From Actinomycetota bacterium (GTDB taxonomy: Bacteria; Actinomycetota; Geothermincolia; Geothermincolales; RBG-13-55-18): DNA of 64,000 nucleotides. Positions 1 through 8,212 of the stretch are shown piece by piece. The notes beneath the pieces are model-generated. The model was not told where the DNA came from. It saw only the letters and a program-made list of their open reading frames with translations, and made no database searches. The stretch covers positions 1 through 64,000 of the forward strand of contig JACIXB010000011.1 in assembly GCA_014360685.1 (NCBI GenBank), given 5' to 3'. The position numbers and the translations under genes were made by a program. How positions within the stretch are numbered: the first letter of the stretch is position 1; every line of letters starts with the position of its first letter.

Positions 1-1003
1 TTTCCACCTCTACTCAACATGATCGAAGCCGTCCGTTACGGGTTTGTTTCAATCTCCTTCGCGGAGATTTTTTTATTTCCACCGAAGCGAAGGAGGTGTA
101 GGATGCTCGAGGGTTATTACATCGAGTTTTAATCTCCTTCGCGGAGATTTTTTTATTTCCACTAGCGAAAATCTTGCGCCTAAGCCCATCTACCATCCGT
201 AGTTTCAATCTCCTTCGCGGAGATTTTTTTATTTCCACCTCTACTCAACATGATCGAAGCCGTCCGTTACGGGTTTGTTTCAATCTCCTTCGCGGAGATT
301 TTTTTATTTCCACCCTTATTACCTACGCTTCCGACGTGATTGAATCTTACTTGTTTCAATCTCCTTCGCGGAGATTTTTTTATTTCCACGCGACTACTAA
401 AGGACCTGGACGGCGATAGATGGATAACCGTTTCAATCTCCTTCGCGGAGATTTTTTTATTTCCACTTACACTGGGGATAATTGTCTGGACTGGGCCGAT
501 ACCGGTTTCAATCTCCTTCGCGGAGATTTTTTTATTTCCACGACGTGTATTATTCGCTTCCCGCCTACAAGGTAAAGGTATGTTTCAATCTCCTTCGCGG
601 AGATTTTTTTATTTCCACCACTGGAAACTATCCAAAAGTTGTATAACGCCGGCAAGCGGTTTCAATCTCCTTCGCGGAGATTTTTTTATTTCCACGAGGG
701 AACACCGCCTGGTGGGAAATCGAGAGGCCACGCCGGTTTCAATCTCCTTCGCGGAGATTTTTTTATTTCCACCATGAAGGTCGACCTCAGGCCAAAGAAG
801 GGGGACCGCGTTTCAATCTCCTTCGCGGAGATTTTTTTATTTCCACTTGTGCAACATGCCATGAGCAATGGCATGCCATAACCGTAGGTTTCAATCTCCT
901 TCGCGGAGATTTTTTTATTTCCACCAGGGTGGAGGAGGACTATGGGGATTGACAAATTATTGGCAAGTTTCAATCTCCTTCGCGGAGATTTTTTTATTTC
1001 CAC
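1..1003 (-). CRISPR. CRISPR array (leader-proximal 13 repeats)
   Basis: Thirteen complete 37-bp repeats start at 46, 126, 202, 277, 353, 430, 505, 582, 659, 736, 810, 888 and 967, plus the last 7 bases of another at 1-7. Spacers are 37-43 bp. Read on the minus strand each repeat ends in GATTGAAAC, the usual 8-nt crRNA 5' handle (ATTGAAAC) of type I/III systems, and holds a 7-bp stem AATCTCC/GGAGATT around loop GCGAA, suited to Cas6 cleavage. The cas genes are also on the minus strand, so the leader is at 1004-1331 and transcription runs toward base 1. All repeats are identical except 126-162, which has one C-to-T change on the plus strand and lies far from the leader, as expected for an older unit. 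Spacers 8-45 and 239-276 are identical. The array continues beyond the left edge. Confidence 0.98.
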
Positions 1004-1014
1004 CCCCAGAAGAT

Positions 1015-1043
1015 TTTATACCCTTTTACCTGGGATTTTGCAA
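1015..1043 (-). promoter_or_regulatory. Pre-crRNA promoter
   Basis: On the minus strand a -35 box TTGCAA (1043-1038) is separated by exactly 17 bp from a -10 box TATAAA (1020-1015). Transcription would begin near 1008, about 5 bases before the first repeat ends at 1003. Position and orientation fit a pre-crRNA promoter exactly. Confidence 0.75.
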
Positions 1044-1051
1044 GCAAAATC
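1034..1051. promoter_or_regulatory. Palindrome over the -35 of the CRISPR promoter
   Basis: GATTTTGCAAGCAAAATC has perfect 8-bp arms around a 2-bp centre. The -35 hexamer lies inside it, so a dimeric DNA-binding protein bound here would block RNA polymerase. It could equally be an anchoring site for spacer integration. Its role is inferred from position only. Confidence 0.6.
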
Positions 1052-1331
1052 GACGACCCCCAAAAACCGGGGGCTGGAAGGCGGGAGGAGGACCTGCAGA
1101 GGATGTTCGAATCCTCGAATGCCATATGGGCACTGCCCCATCTACCAGAACAAAGATATATTTTTCAACGTATATGTATGGCCATCGACGACCTCCCGCC
1201 CCCGCTTTGGTAACGCTATGAGGTTGTCAAGGGGCTATCCACGCTCTCCATGAACCTCCATCCCCTTGATTCTATCCGGTACACGGATATTCCTCCTCTA
1301 AATAAAAGCAGAAAATCCTTTCCCGGTTTCA

Positions 1332-1619
1332 TCAAATCAGGTAGATGTCCAGCTCCTCGGTGAAAGAACCCTCTCCTAACAGCTCCCCCCTGGAGAAGCA
1401 GTCCTTACATAGGCGGTAGAAGCGGACCAAGTCCTCCTCCAGGTCCAGCAGCCTCTTCACCTCCTCCTTCATCTTTTCGTATTCCTTCCGGCTGAGGTGA
1501 CACTCAAAGACGCTTAGCTGGATCCGGGACCCGTAATTCTTGAGCGTGTTGCATACTCTGGTCCGGGTCCGGTCGTCCTTTATATCGTAAACCACCACCA
1601 CAAAGGTCTTTTCCTCCAA
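1332..1619 (-). CDS. cas2: CRISPR-associated endonuclease Cas2
   Basis: A 95-aa protein of normal Cas2 length. It starts with the ferredoxin-like strand FVVVVYDIKDD, in which D12 is the conserved metal-binding aspartate at the dimer interface. Cas2 forms the integrase complex with Cas1 and acts in spacer acquisition. It is the last cas gene, 84 bp after cas1 and directly before the leader, on the same strand as cas6, cas1 and the CARF gene, so one transcript could cover all four. Identification rests on the N-terminal motif, length and position next to cas1. Confidence 0.95.
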   Translation of the reverse strand: MEEKTFVVVVYDIKDDRTRTRVCNTLKNYGSRIQLSVFECHLSRKEYEKMKEEVKRLLDLEEDLVRFYRLCKDCFSRGELLGEGSFTEELDIYLI

Positions 1620-1703
1620 GGCTCGTCTCCGTGTTTATTCTCACATAACCGGCCTTTTTCACCTGCCCCGCTATCTACCTCCTTTGGCGAGTTTCCCCCC
1701 GTA

Positions 1704-2705
1704 TCACCTGATAAGCATGGGGCGGTAGGGGCTTCCATGAAGGAGGAAACGCGCCAACTTCCTCGCCTGTATGTGGAACGCCTCCAGGTAAGTAACCGGC
1801 GCCTTTCTTTCGGGATGTTGGAAACGGCGGTAGACCGCCTCGTTGTAATAAGAGATGAACCTGCGAAGGGCATCTTGCTCGAACCGGACGGAATCTTCCT
1901 CCATGACGAAGTCGGAAATCTTGAATGCCCCTCTGTTGATGAGGGTGAGCACCAAGGAATCCACCACAACCGGACGCCATTCCTCCATAAGGTCGAGGGC
2001 TAGGGAGGGCTTGCCGTACTTGTGGGCATGGAGATAACCTTGGTAAGGATCGAGGCCCACGGACTCCACCGCTCCAAGGATGTTGTTGAGAAGTAACGAA
2101 TACCCCAGGCTCAACATGGCGTTCACGGCATCCTTGGGCGGCTTCCGCGTTCTCAGGAGAAAGCCCATGTCCTCGGGCAACAATTTCCTAAGGGCCGAGA
2201 AATAGACGGCGGAGGAGTACCCCTCCATTCCCCTAATCTCGTTAACGTCCGCGGTATCCCTGAGCTTTTCCAGGCATTGGTTCAAGAATTCCACGACCTG
2301 CCCCACTCTCTTGATGTCCTTCCTTCGATTGTGCCTTTGCAAAAGCACCTTCTGGTTGTTTACTTTTCCCCAGACCACCGAAGCGCAGAGGGATGAGCAC
2401 TTCCCGTCGTCCAGCCGGGCCAGCGTCTGGGCCCGGCGCAGCTCACCGTGAGGCGTGAAGGTTGGGCGTAGCTGTCCCCTGGGCCTACCGCGAGAATCCA
2501 TATAGTACACGGGGATTGATTCTCTTAAAAGGTGCGCTATAAGTGGGGTGGTAATGGAGACGTTTCCGTAAACCAAGGCCCCTTCCAGCTTGATCAAAGG
2601 GACCTCGGCTATAACCACATCCTCCTTCTGCACCTTGACACGCAAGCCTACTTTGCCCACCTTCGCCCCCTGGTCCAAAAGGTAAAGAAAAGCCATGGCC
2701 GACAA
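1704..2705 (-). CDS. cas1: CRISPR-associated endonuclease Cas1
   Basis: A 333-aa Cas1 integrase, full length. The N-terminal beta domain is about 1-85 and the helical catalytic domain follows. Catalytic residues are visible: E161 in GMEGYSSAVYF, H226 in GYLHAHKYG, and D238/E241 in LALDLMEEWRP. With Cas2 it inserts new spacers at the leader end of the array. It lies 38 bp after cas6 and 84 bp before cas2. A start at M4 is also possible. The active site is intact, so the locus should be able to acquire spacers. No cas4 or reverse-transcriptase fusion is seen. Confidence 0.97.
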   Translation of the reverse strand: MSAMAFLYLLDQGAKVGKVGLRVKVQKEDVVIAEVPLIKLEGALVYGNVSITTPLIAHLLRESIPVYYMDSRGRPRGQLRPTFTPHGELRRAQTLARLDDGKCSSLCASVVWGKVNNQKVLLQRHNRRKDIKRVGQVVEFLNQCLEKLRDTADVNEIRGMEGYSSAVYFSALRKLLPEDMGFLLRTRKPPKDAVNAMLSLGYSLLLNNILGAVESVGLDPYQGYLHAHKYGKPSLALDLMEEWRPVVVDSLVLTLINRGAFKISDFVMEEDSVRFEQDALRRFISYYNEAVYRRFQHPERKAPVTYLEAFHIQARKLARFLLHGSPYRPMLIR

Positions 2706-2743
2706 TCCTCCACTTGATTGTTTCGAAATCGAAACCCGGAACG

Positions 2744-3562
2744 TTACATGTGGCAGGTTACCTGACCCATTCCCATGGTAGTCTTCATCCCCAGCCCGGC
2801 GTAACGGGAAAAGTCCGCCAGCAGGCGGTAAACGCGAAGGCGCTCGTGGTCCGAGGGATCCAAACGGTACTCGCAGAAGCCGGTGAAGCCGACTTGCCTG
2901 TAGCGGTCGAAGTGCAGGATCCTGGTCCGGAGCTCGTACCTGCTTACCTTAATCTCCCTCTCCGCCCAAACGTGAAGGTCCTTCCCCAGTTCGACGGGAG
3001 CCACCATCGACCAGCTCTTGTTGAGGCTAAGCCATACCAGGCGGGGTAGGGGGAAGAGGAAATTGGATCTCCCGCTGCGGAAAGAGGTGGGGGTATGAAA
3101 ATGCAGGACCAGCCTATCCGAGAGGCCCCGGCCTTCGATTATATGGCGGCGATAGATCTCGGCGAGCGGTTCCTCTTCAAGAGTGAAGCCCATGACCAGG
3201 AAACTCTCCCGGCCTATGCGCACCCGCCTCCCCTCCACGCCAGGTAAGACGACTTTTTTCCATATCTCGCCCAGCCGCGCATCGAAGGTGGTTACACGCA
3301 ACGCGTATTCCTTTTCCGGGTCGAGCAGCACCTCTTGCGCTCCCTCGCCCGGGAAATCCCCGAGCAGGTAGGAAACGGTGAAAGGCTTTTGACCCCTGGA
3401 GTCGTGGAGGGTTTGGGCCATCTCCGGGTCCACATCCCTCACCAGGTCGAGAAAAACGGCCATGAACCGCTGCCCTCCTCCGGAGGCGATCGGCCCTTCC
3501 CCCTGGGGACGTAGTAACAACCTAGTCTCCAGGAGCCGGTGCTCTTCTGCGTGGCGTTTCAA
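2744..3562 (-). CDS. cas6: CRISPR pre-crRNA endoribonuclease Cas6
   Basis: A 272-aa RAMP protein. The C-terminal glycine-rich loop AGLGMKTTMGMGQV (255-268) is the signature of Cas6. Cas6 cuts pre-crRNA at the base of the repeat hairpin and leaves an 8-nt 5' handle, which matches the stem and ATTGAAAC end of the neighbouring repeat. It lies 22 bp after the CARF gene and 38 bp before cas1 on the same strand. The catalytic histidine cannot be assigned with certainty from sequence alone; several histidines lie in the N-terminal half. Confidence 0.92.
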   Translation of the reverse strand: MKRHAEEHRLLETRLLLRPQGEGPIASGGGQRFMAVFLDLVRDVDPEMAQTLHDSRGQKPFTVSYLLGDFPGEGAQEVLLDPEKEYALRVTTFDARLGEIWKKVVLPGVEGRRVRIGRESFLVMGFTLEEEPLAEIYRRHIIEGRGLSDRLVLHFHTPTSFRSGRSNFLFPLPRLVWLSLNKSWSMVAPVELGKDLHVWAEREIKVSRYELRTRILHFDRYRQVGFTGFCEYRLDPSDHERLRVYRLLADFSRYAGLGMKTTMGMGQVTCHM

Positions 3563-3584
3563 ATCGAAACCTCCATCGTGGTCA

Positions 3585-5063
3585 TCAGAGGATTACGTAT
3601 GTGTGCTCCTCGAGCACTTCGTCCCAAGGCGCCGAAAAATCCCTGGACAATTCCCGGAGAAAAGTCTCGGCGTGAGAGGCGAGCGTTGCCACGTCCCCAT
3701 CTGCCGCCCTTTTCTTCCCGTGCACCAGCATGAGCTCGTTGCGTTTCTTTATAGCGGCGTGGAAGTTGCCGAGGTCGGTGACGGTTTTTCCTTTCCACAA
3801 GGGGTCGCCCATGGAGAAAAGGAGTATGTGCCCCGCCATGAGCCCTACGTCCGTGGGCATCCTTTCCGGGTCCGGATTCCTCCATGCGCGTTTATAGATC
3901 TGGGCGGAAACCTCCAGGTATCTAGCCATGATCCTCCGATCGAGCTTCCTCCATTCGAAATTATCGGTGTTGAAGGGTCCCCCCATCTTTTCCGGCACCT
4001 GGGAGAGCCGCAGTTGAGCCACCAACTCGAGGCAGCGGTACAGCCGCACGACGGCGTCGTCCGGTAGTCCAGCTTCTGCCTTTCTCAGGCTATTGAGGTA
4101 GAGGTCCACGGCCAGGCGAAAACCGAATATCGGTTCGTCCCTGAGTACGGAGAAAAGCGACTGTCCCCGTTTTTCCAGGGATAGATGCTCCAGGGCGCGG
4201 AGGTTTTTCTCCAGCTGCGTGACATCTATGCCCAAATCGAACTGAATCACCTTCCTCAGGGCTGATTCCAGCTTTTCCTTCGCTTTCCCATAATGGAACC
4301 TGTCCCAATAGGAGTAGCCCTGGACGAGCTCCGAAAGCACGCCGACCATCGTGCCGACCGGAAGGGCGTAGCGTCCCCTCAGCTCTTCCCCGATCTGGCC
4401 GAGAACTCTCAAGGACATCTCGAAGTTTCCCGCGTTGAACAGGCTCTTGGCCTCCTTGAGCTTGAGCTCTCCCATAGCCACCAGGGGATTGGGTAACACG
4501 GTAAGGTATTCCGTTCCGGGCTTGGGGATACGCAGGTCCTCCACGTATTCCGAGTGGTCCACGTAGATGAGGTCCATCCCCAAGAAGTAGGCGGCCACGG
4601 CCGACGCGCTGACCATGGACTTCTTCCCGCCGGTGTTGCACAGCGCGCACAGGCACCGCGGGTTCCTGGACCATTCCATCCATTTTCTTCCAACCTTTTC
4701 ATAGAGCTCCAGGGGATTGTCAGCGTCGATGCGGTCGCGATCATAGGCGATCTCGTGGTTCCTGAGGTAGTCAACCTCTTTTATCACCCGCGAGAGGTGT
4801 TGTTCCGTCTCCGGGGTGTAGAGGAAGTAGACCTTTTGGGGCCGGAGCGCCTCCAGAACCAGTATCAGCGGCTGAGGAGAGGTGCCCAGGGTTAGGATAA
4901 GGGCGTTGTAGGAACCTATTCGCCCACGGTTATCTTCGACGAACCTCTCCTTTACCAGCGGAAAAACCCGGCTCCAGTAATCATCCTGTACCTTGGACAG
5001 GCCCCTTTCCCGAGCCTCGGACAGCCAACGCTCGGCGATCTCCTCCAGCCCGTCTTTTTTCAT
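3585..5063 (-). CDS. CARF-HEPN ribonuclease, Csm6-like (TIGR02710-like)
   Basis: A 492-aa protein starting at an ATG preceded by GGAGGAGGGAG. The open frame runs 49 codons further upstream, but that part looks non-coding. The N-terminal CARF domain shows the nucleotide-fold segment LILTLGTSPQPL and the ligand-site motif CNTGGKKSM, typical of receptors for cyclic oligoadenylates. The C-terminal domain carries the HEPN RNase motif R-x6-H at R441-H448 (RNELMLVHG). Such proteins are activated by second messengers made by type III Cas10 and cleave RNA non-specifically. Here it is the first gene of the cas6-cas1-cas2 cassette and no cas10 is nearby. It resembles the TIGR02710 CRISPR family from memory of its motifs. 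Confidence 0.88.
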   Translation of the reverse strand: MKKDGLEEIAERWLSEARERGLSKVQDDYWSRVFPLVKERFVEDNRGRIGSYNALILTLGTSPQPLILVLEALRPQKVYFLYTPETEQHLSRVIKEVDYLRNHEIAYDRDRIDADNPLELYEKVGRKWMEWSRNPRCLCALCNTGGKKSMVSASAVAAYFLGMDLIYVDHSEYVEDLRIPKPGTEYLTVLPNPLVAMGELKLKEAKSLFNAGNFEMSLRVLGQIGEELRGRYALPVGTMVGVLSELVQGYSYWDRFHYGKAKEKLESALRKVIQFDLGIDVTQLEKNLRALEHLSLEKRGQSLFSVLRDEPIFGFRLAVDLYLNSLRKAEAGLPDDAVVRLYRCLELVAQLRLSQVPEKMGGPFNTDNFEWRKLDRRIMARYLEVSAQIYKRAWRNPDPERMPTDVGLMAGHILLFSMGDPLWKGKTVTDLGNFHAAIKKRNELMLVHGKKRAADGDVATLASHAETFLRELSRDFSAPWDEVLEEHTYVIL

Positions 5064-5208
5064 CTCCCTCCTCCATCCGCGCTCCCGGCCAAAGGTCGGT
5101 ACAAGCCTTGTGACCTCGAGGAAAATTCCGACGAGCCATGGTGATTCGAAGGACATGACCGTCGGACAAAAGCCGGCATGACCTTTTTCCCCTTGGGGGA
5201 TCCTTTCC

Positions 5209-5237
5209 ATTATATGCCCGCTTTGCTTTTGCTCTCA
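5209..5237 (-). promoter_or_regulatory. Candidate promoter of the cas cassette
   Basis: On the minus strand TATAAT (5214-5209) is preceded at 17 bp by TGAGAG (5237-5232). The -10 is perfect and the -35 is weak. It would give an untranslated leader of about 140 nt before the CARF-HEPN gene. The rest of 5064-5524 shows no gene; it includes a short inverted repeat AACC/GGTT around CATATG near 5280. Confidence 0.4.
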
Positions 5238-5524
5238 CCTTCCTTTTCAGCCCTCTTTTCGCCTTAATCTTATAACCATATGATAGGTTAAAGGCCACCC
5301 TGCGCCGGACATGGGGCGGACGCAACCGTTTCACTTGATACCTCGACCTGCGGCAGTAACCACCTACGCCAAGCCCTTTCAGTGGAGCGTGGTTTAAGAC
5401 TCACAAGCCCGCCCGTGCGAAAGAACGGAGAAAGTAAAGATCCACCCCTTTCTATTAAAGCATTGGCTAAAAACCAAGAAACCGGCCGTTTGGGCAGAAG
5501 GGGCATTTTCAAGACTCACCTCCA

Positions 5525-6160
5525 TCATGTGGAGCCCGGGCCAAGGAAACGAACCTCCTCTCCGCCAGAGCTTTCCGCGATCAAGGCCGCCATCCTCCTC
5601 CGCAGCCGGCTGAAACGCGTCCTGGCCGCCTGCTCGGATATACCCATTTGGAGGGAAACTTCCTTCCAGTTCAAGCCGAGAACGGCGCGCATGAACAGGA
5701 GGCGCCTCTCCTCATCGGACAGATGATCGAGGATGCCGCCCATATCGAAGGGCATGACGATCTCGTCCTGGATCTCCAGGCTTACGGGCTCGAACGCACA
5801 CAAGCTGTCCAAGCGGATTTGCCCGCGGCGGGTTTCCTTTCTCCAGGCGTCGATATACGCGTGCAGGGAGGTTTTCCACAGAAGATTGACGAAATGGTCC
5901 TCGCTCTCCGGGGACAGGGAACCCTCGCAAACGCCGGACCATATTTTCAGGGCCGCCTCCTGGAGATGATCCTCCTCGTCCTGCCAGCCCAGGCAGCGGT
6001 TTTTCGGCAAGCCTCCGGACATAAACCTGCGGCGGGCTTTCAGGTAGGCATCGGCTAGGACTTCGGCGGTGCTTCGTGCCTCGTTCCACTTGAAGCGAGC
6101 CTCACCCTCCCTTAGGCTGTCGCCTCCGGAAGCTGATATCGTGGCGCTGATCTCGCTCAT
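5525..6160 (-). CDS. RNA polymerase sigma-70 family (ECF-like) factor
   Basis: A 211-aa protein; the chosen ATG has GAGGAGG 6 bases upstream. The N-terminal half has sigma region-2 features (EDHLQEAALKIW, then FVNLLWKTSLHAYIDAWRKETRR). The C-terminal half has a sigma region-4 helix-turn-helix (WKEVSLQMGISEQAARTRFSRLRRRM). The two are joined by a linker without extra domains. It should direct RNA polymerase to a small alternative regulon. No anti-sigma gene lies beside it. It is upstream of the cas cassette on the same strand, 461 bp away, so a regulatory link is only a possibility. Confidence 0.85.
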   Translation of the reverse strand: MSEISATISASGGDSLREGEARFKWNEARSTAEVLADAYLKARRRFMSGGLPKNRCLGWQDEEDHLQEAALKIWSGVCEGSLSPESEDHFVNLLWKTSLHAYIDAWRKETRRGQIRLDSLCAFEPVSLEIQDEIVMPFDMGGILDHLSDEERRLLFMRAVLGLNWKEVSLQMGISEQAARTRFSRLRRRMAALIAESSGGEEVRFLGPGST

Positions 6161-6362
6161 GCCGGCCTCCTCAGGCAAAAACTTCTCGTTCTGAAGGCGC
6201 AACGGCGCCTTCCCTCACCAATGGCCTGAGGGCCGGACCGGCTGAATGCCGGTGAGCGAAAATAAAATGCTACCTTTCAAACGCCTCAAAGGAGACGCTC
6301 ATCGGTAGCGCTTCTTTATATATCACATCCGCGGACTTTTGTAAACGGGTGTTCTTGTGCGT

Positions 6363-6423
6363 GGGCTTTGCGGGTCGGCGGATCCGGATGGGGACATATT
6401 TTTCCGCCGTCCGCGCAAAGCCC
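6363..6423. repeat. Nested inverted repeat, REP-like hairpin
   Basis: GGGCTTTGCG (6363-6372) pairs with CGCAAAGCCC (6414-6423). Inside, CGGCGGA (6376-6382) pairs with TCCGCCG (6403-6409), leaving a 20-base loop. The result is a long interrupted hairpin in a gene-free stretch (6161-7054). The loop contains GGGGACATATTTTTCC, reminiscent of REP sequences mobilised by RAYT transposases; that link is from memory and not proven. Confidence 0.65.
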
Positions 6424-6770
6424 GATTCGCAAACACTCTTCACGGTTGCGCCACCTCGATATATCTCGCTTCCACCCAGGGCAAGGTGGTGGGCGACGCT
6501 AACTTCCAGGCGCCTCGCGCCCCCCGCCAGCCTACAGAGCTTCGGAGACGCGACCTAACGTGGTCTTTGCGCCTTGCTACAACGCTGCCGGCCCCATGCC
6601 CTTGGGAAGAGGCACCAAGACCACCTCCTGGTAACCCTTGGCCCCTTCGCTCTCCACCCCCGCGGAACGATGAACCACAACTTGGTATTTGCCCTTCATT
6701 CCAACGCCACCGGTTCCCATGACCGCGGCGAGGGGCTTCGGTCGGCAAGCTCCATTATGAGAGGGTGGGT

Positions 6771-6943
6771 TGCCAACTGGTTGGCAGTTTGAAAAACGCG
6801 TTTTTAAGATTTTCGGTGAAAGACTGCCAACTGTCTGGCAGTCTCGCGGGAAAACGTGGGCGAAAGGCGAGCAAGCGCTTGGGATAGACGCTCCCGTCGG
6901 GTCTGTCTGGCAGTCTCGCGGGAAAACGTGGGTGAAAGGCGAA
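6771..6943. repeat. Cluster of palindromes and a 41-bp direct repeat
   Basis: TGCCAACTGGTTGGCA (6771-6786) is a perfect palindrome. AGACTGCCA (6821-6829) pairs perfectly with TGGCAGTCT (6836-6844). A segment of about 41 bp beginning at 6831 recurs at 6903 with one mismatch, offset 72 bp. All lie between the sigma factor and the WYL regulator gene, next to the 3' end of the latter. They may be terminator-like or REP-type elements. No coding sequence is credible here. Confidence 0.7.
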
Positions 6944-7054
6944 GCGAGGGCATGTGTGTGGCTTGGAGAGTCCATAGTATCGTGGGGCAACAGGGTTTCT
7001 CTTCGCTCAGTGGCGCCCACCGGCGCGCCTCGGTCGCTCGAGACCGGGAAAGCC

Positions 7055-8014
7055 TCACCCGGAGTACTTCTCCACGATGCCGCGGGCGCGCTCCAGGACC
7101 ATGTCCCTGAGTTCCGGGGGCTCGAGCACCTCCGCCTCGCCGCCGAAGGCCATGATCCAGGAGCAGATCTCGGAAAGCCCGCTCACCCGGAAGGTGAGGA
7201 CGGCTCCCCCGTCCTCGCAGTCGCGGCAGCGCTGGCTGAAATGCCAGATGCACTCCTTGACGTAGGGGGCCACCTGGGGGCTGAACCTCACCGCCACCTC
7301 GCGGGGCTCCCCGCGCAGCACCTGCCAGGCGTCGCCCATGTACTCCCGAATGTTGAAGTCCTCCGGGGGCTGGAAGGTCTCCTCCAGGAGCTCGGCCTCC
7401 AGGATGCGGTCCACCTTGAAGATCTTGATCTCCCCCCGGAGGTGGCAGTACCCCACCAGGTACCAGGCGTTGCTGCGGAAGAGGAACCCGTAGGGGTCGA
7501 CGGTCCTCTCGGTCACCTCGTCCCGGGAGAGCGAATGGTAGGAGATGGTGACCGAGCGGTTCTCCTCCACCCCCCTCTCCAGGAGCTCGAGGACGGGGAG
7601 GCGCTTTTCATAATCCACGGTGGGCTCCCAGGCGGGGCTGAAATGCACCGCCTCCCGGTGCACGGCCTCCCTGATGCCCGGCGGAAGCGCGGCGTAGATC
7701 TTCTCCATGGCCCTCTCCACCCCCCGCTGGAAGGGGGTCCCCCTCTGGCGGGAGAGGATCTCCGCTCCCATGGCCAGGGAGAGGGTCTCCGTGAGGTCGA
7801 ACTGCACCGGGGGGAGGAAGAAATGGGGCGAGATACGGTATCCCTTCTGGTAATAGATGGGGATGCCCGCCAGCTTGAGGAGGTAGACGTCGCGGTAGAC
7901 GGTGCACAGGGAGGTCTCGCAGCGCTCGGCCAGCTCGGCGGCCCCGATGCCCGGTTTGCCCTCGATGAGGGTGAAGACCTTGAGCAGGCGCCAGAGTTTG
8001 CTCGCCCTCTCCAT
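7055..8014 (-). CDS. WYL-domain helix-turn-helix transcriptional regulator
   Basis: A 319-aa regulator. An N-terminal winged helix-turn-helix (about 1-60, AAELAERCETSLCTVYRDVYLL) is followed by a WYL domain (about 135-215) with the signature W184-Y185-L186 in AWYLVGY, and a C-terminal extension (WCX-like, to 319). WYL domains bind nucleic acid or small ligands and control DeoR/YafY-type regulators. The gene lies 198 bp downstream of the acetoacetate-decarboxylase-like gene on the same strand with a GC-rich hairpin between them. Its target is unknown. Length and domain order are those of the usual PafC/YafY-like family. Confidence 0.92.
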   Translation of the reverse strand: MERASKLWRLLKVFTLIEGKPGIGAAELAERCETSLCTVYRDVYLLKLAGIPIYYQKGYRISPHFFLPPVQFDLTETLSLAMGAEILSRQRGTPFQRGVERAMEKIYAALPPGIREAVHREAVHFSPAWEPTVDYEKRLPVLELLERGVEENRSVTISYHSLSRDEVTERTVDPYGFLFRSNAWYLVGYCHLRGEIKIFKVDRILEAELLEETFQPPEDFNIREYMGDAWQVLRGEPREVAVRFSPQVAPYVKECIWHFSQRCRDCEDGGAVLTFRVSGLSEICSWIMAFGGEAEVLEPPELRDMVLERARGIVEKYSG

Positions 8015-8121
8015 GAGATCCTCTCGCCTTCCCGCTCCCTCCAGCGTTTCCCGTTCAATTTTATGAGATGGCGCGGGGAAGGAAAAGGAAAGGCAAGTAG
8101 CGCCAGATGGAGCATGGAATA

Positions 8122-8145
8122 CGGCCGGGGACGGAGCCCCGGCCG
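8122..8145. terminator. GC-rich hairpin, possible terminator
   Basis: CGGCCGGGG (8122-8130) pairs perfectly with CCCCGGCCG (8137-8145) around a 6-base loop, between the decarboxylase-like gene and the WYL regulator. There is no U-tract, so termination is uncertain. Right after it the segment GGCCGCGGTTCAG occurs twice (8142-8154 and 8163-8175). Confidence 0.45.
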
Positions 8146-8212
8146 CGGTTCAGTAAGCCCTGGCCGCGGTTCAGGCCATCGCGTTTCATTCCGTGAACAT
8201 CACCGCACCCGC

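Larger units (their letters stand above)
1004..1331 (-). promoter_or_regulatory. CRISPR leader
   Basis: This 328-bp gene-free, locally AT-rich stretch lies between the first repeat and the cas2 stop codon, which is the normal place for a leader. It contains a promoter with a palindrome over its -35 box (1015-1051), a second short hairpin of five C and five G (1057-1061 with 1069-1073), and a 6-bp inverted repeat GAGGAT/ATCCTC around 1097-1116. No conserved integration motif is recognised. Confidence 0.75.

Noticed and set aside
14-1003. Open frames inside the CRISPR array on both strands
   Set aside because: They translate repeats and spacers; the repeat structure explains them fully.
1091-1120. 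GGATGTTCGAATCCTC resembling a tRNA T-arm in the CRISPR leader
   Set aside because: There is no acceptor stem, D-arm or anticodon arm around it; it is a short inverted repeat only.
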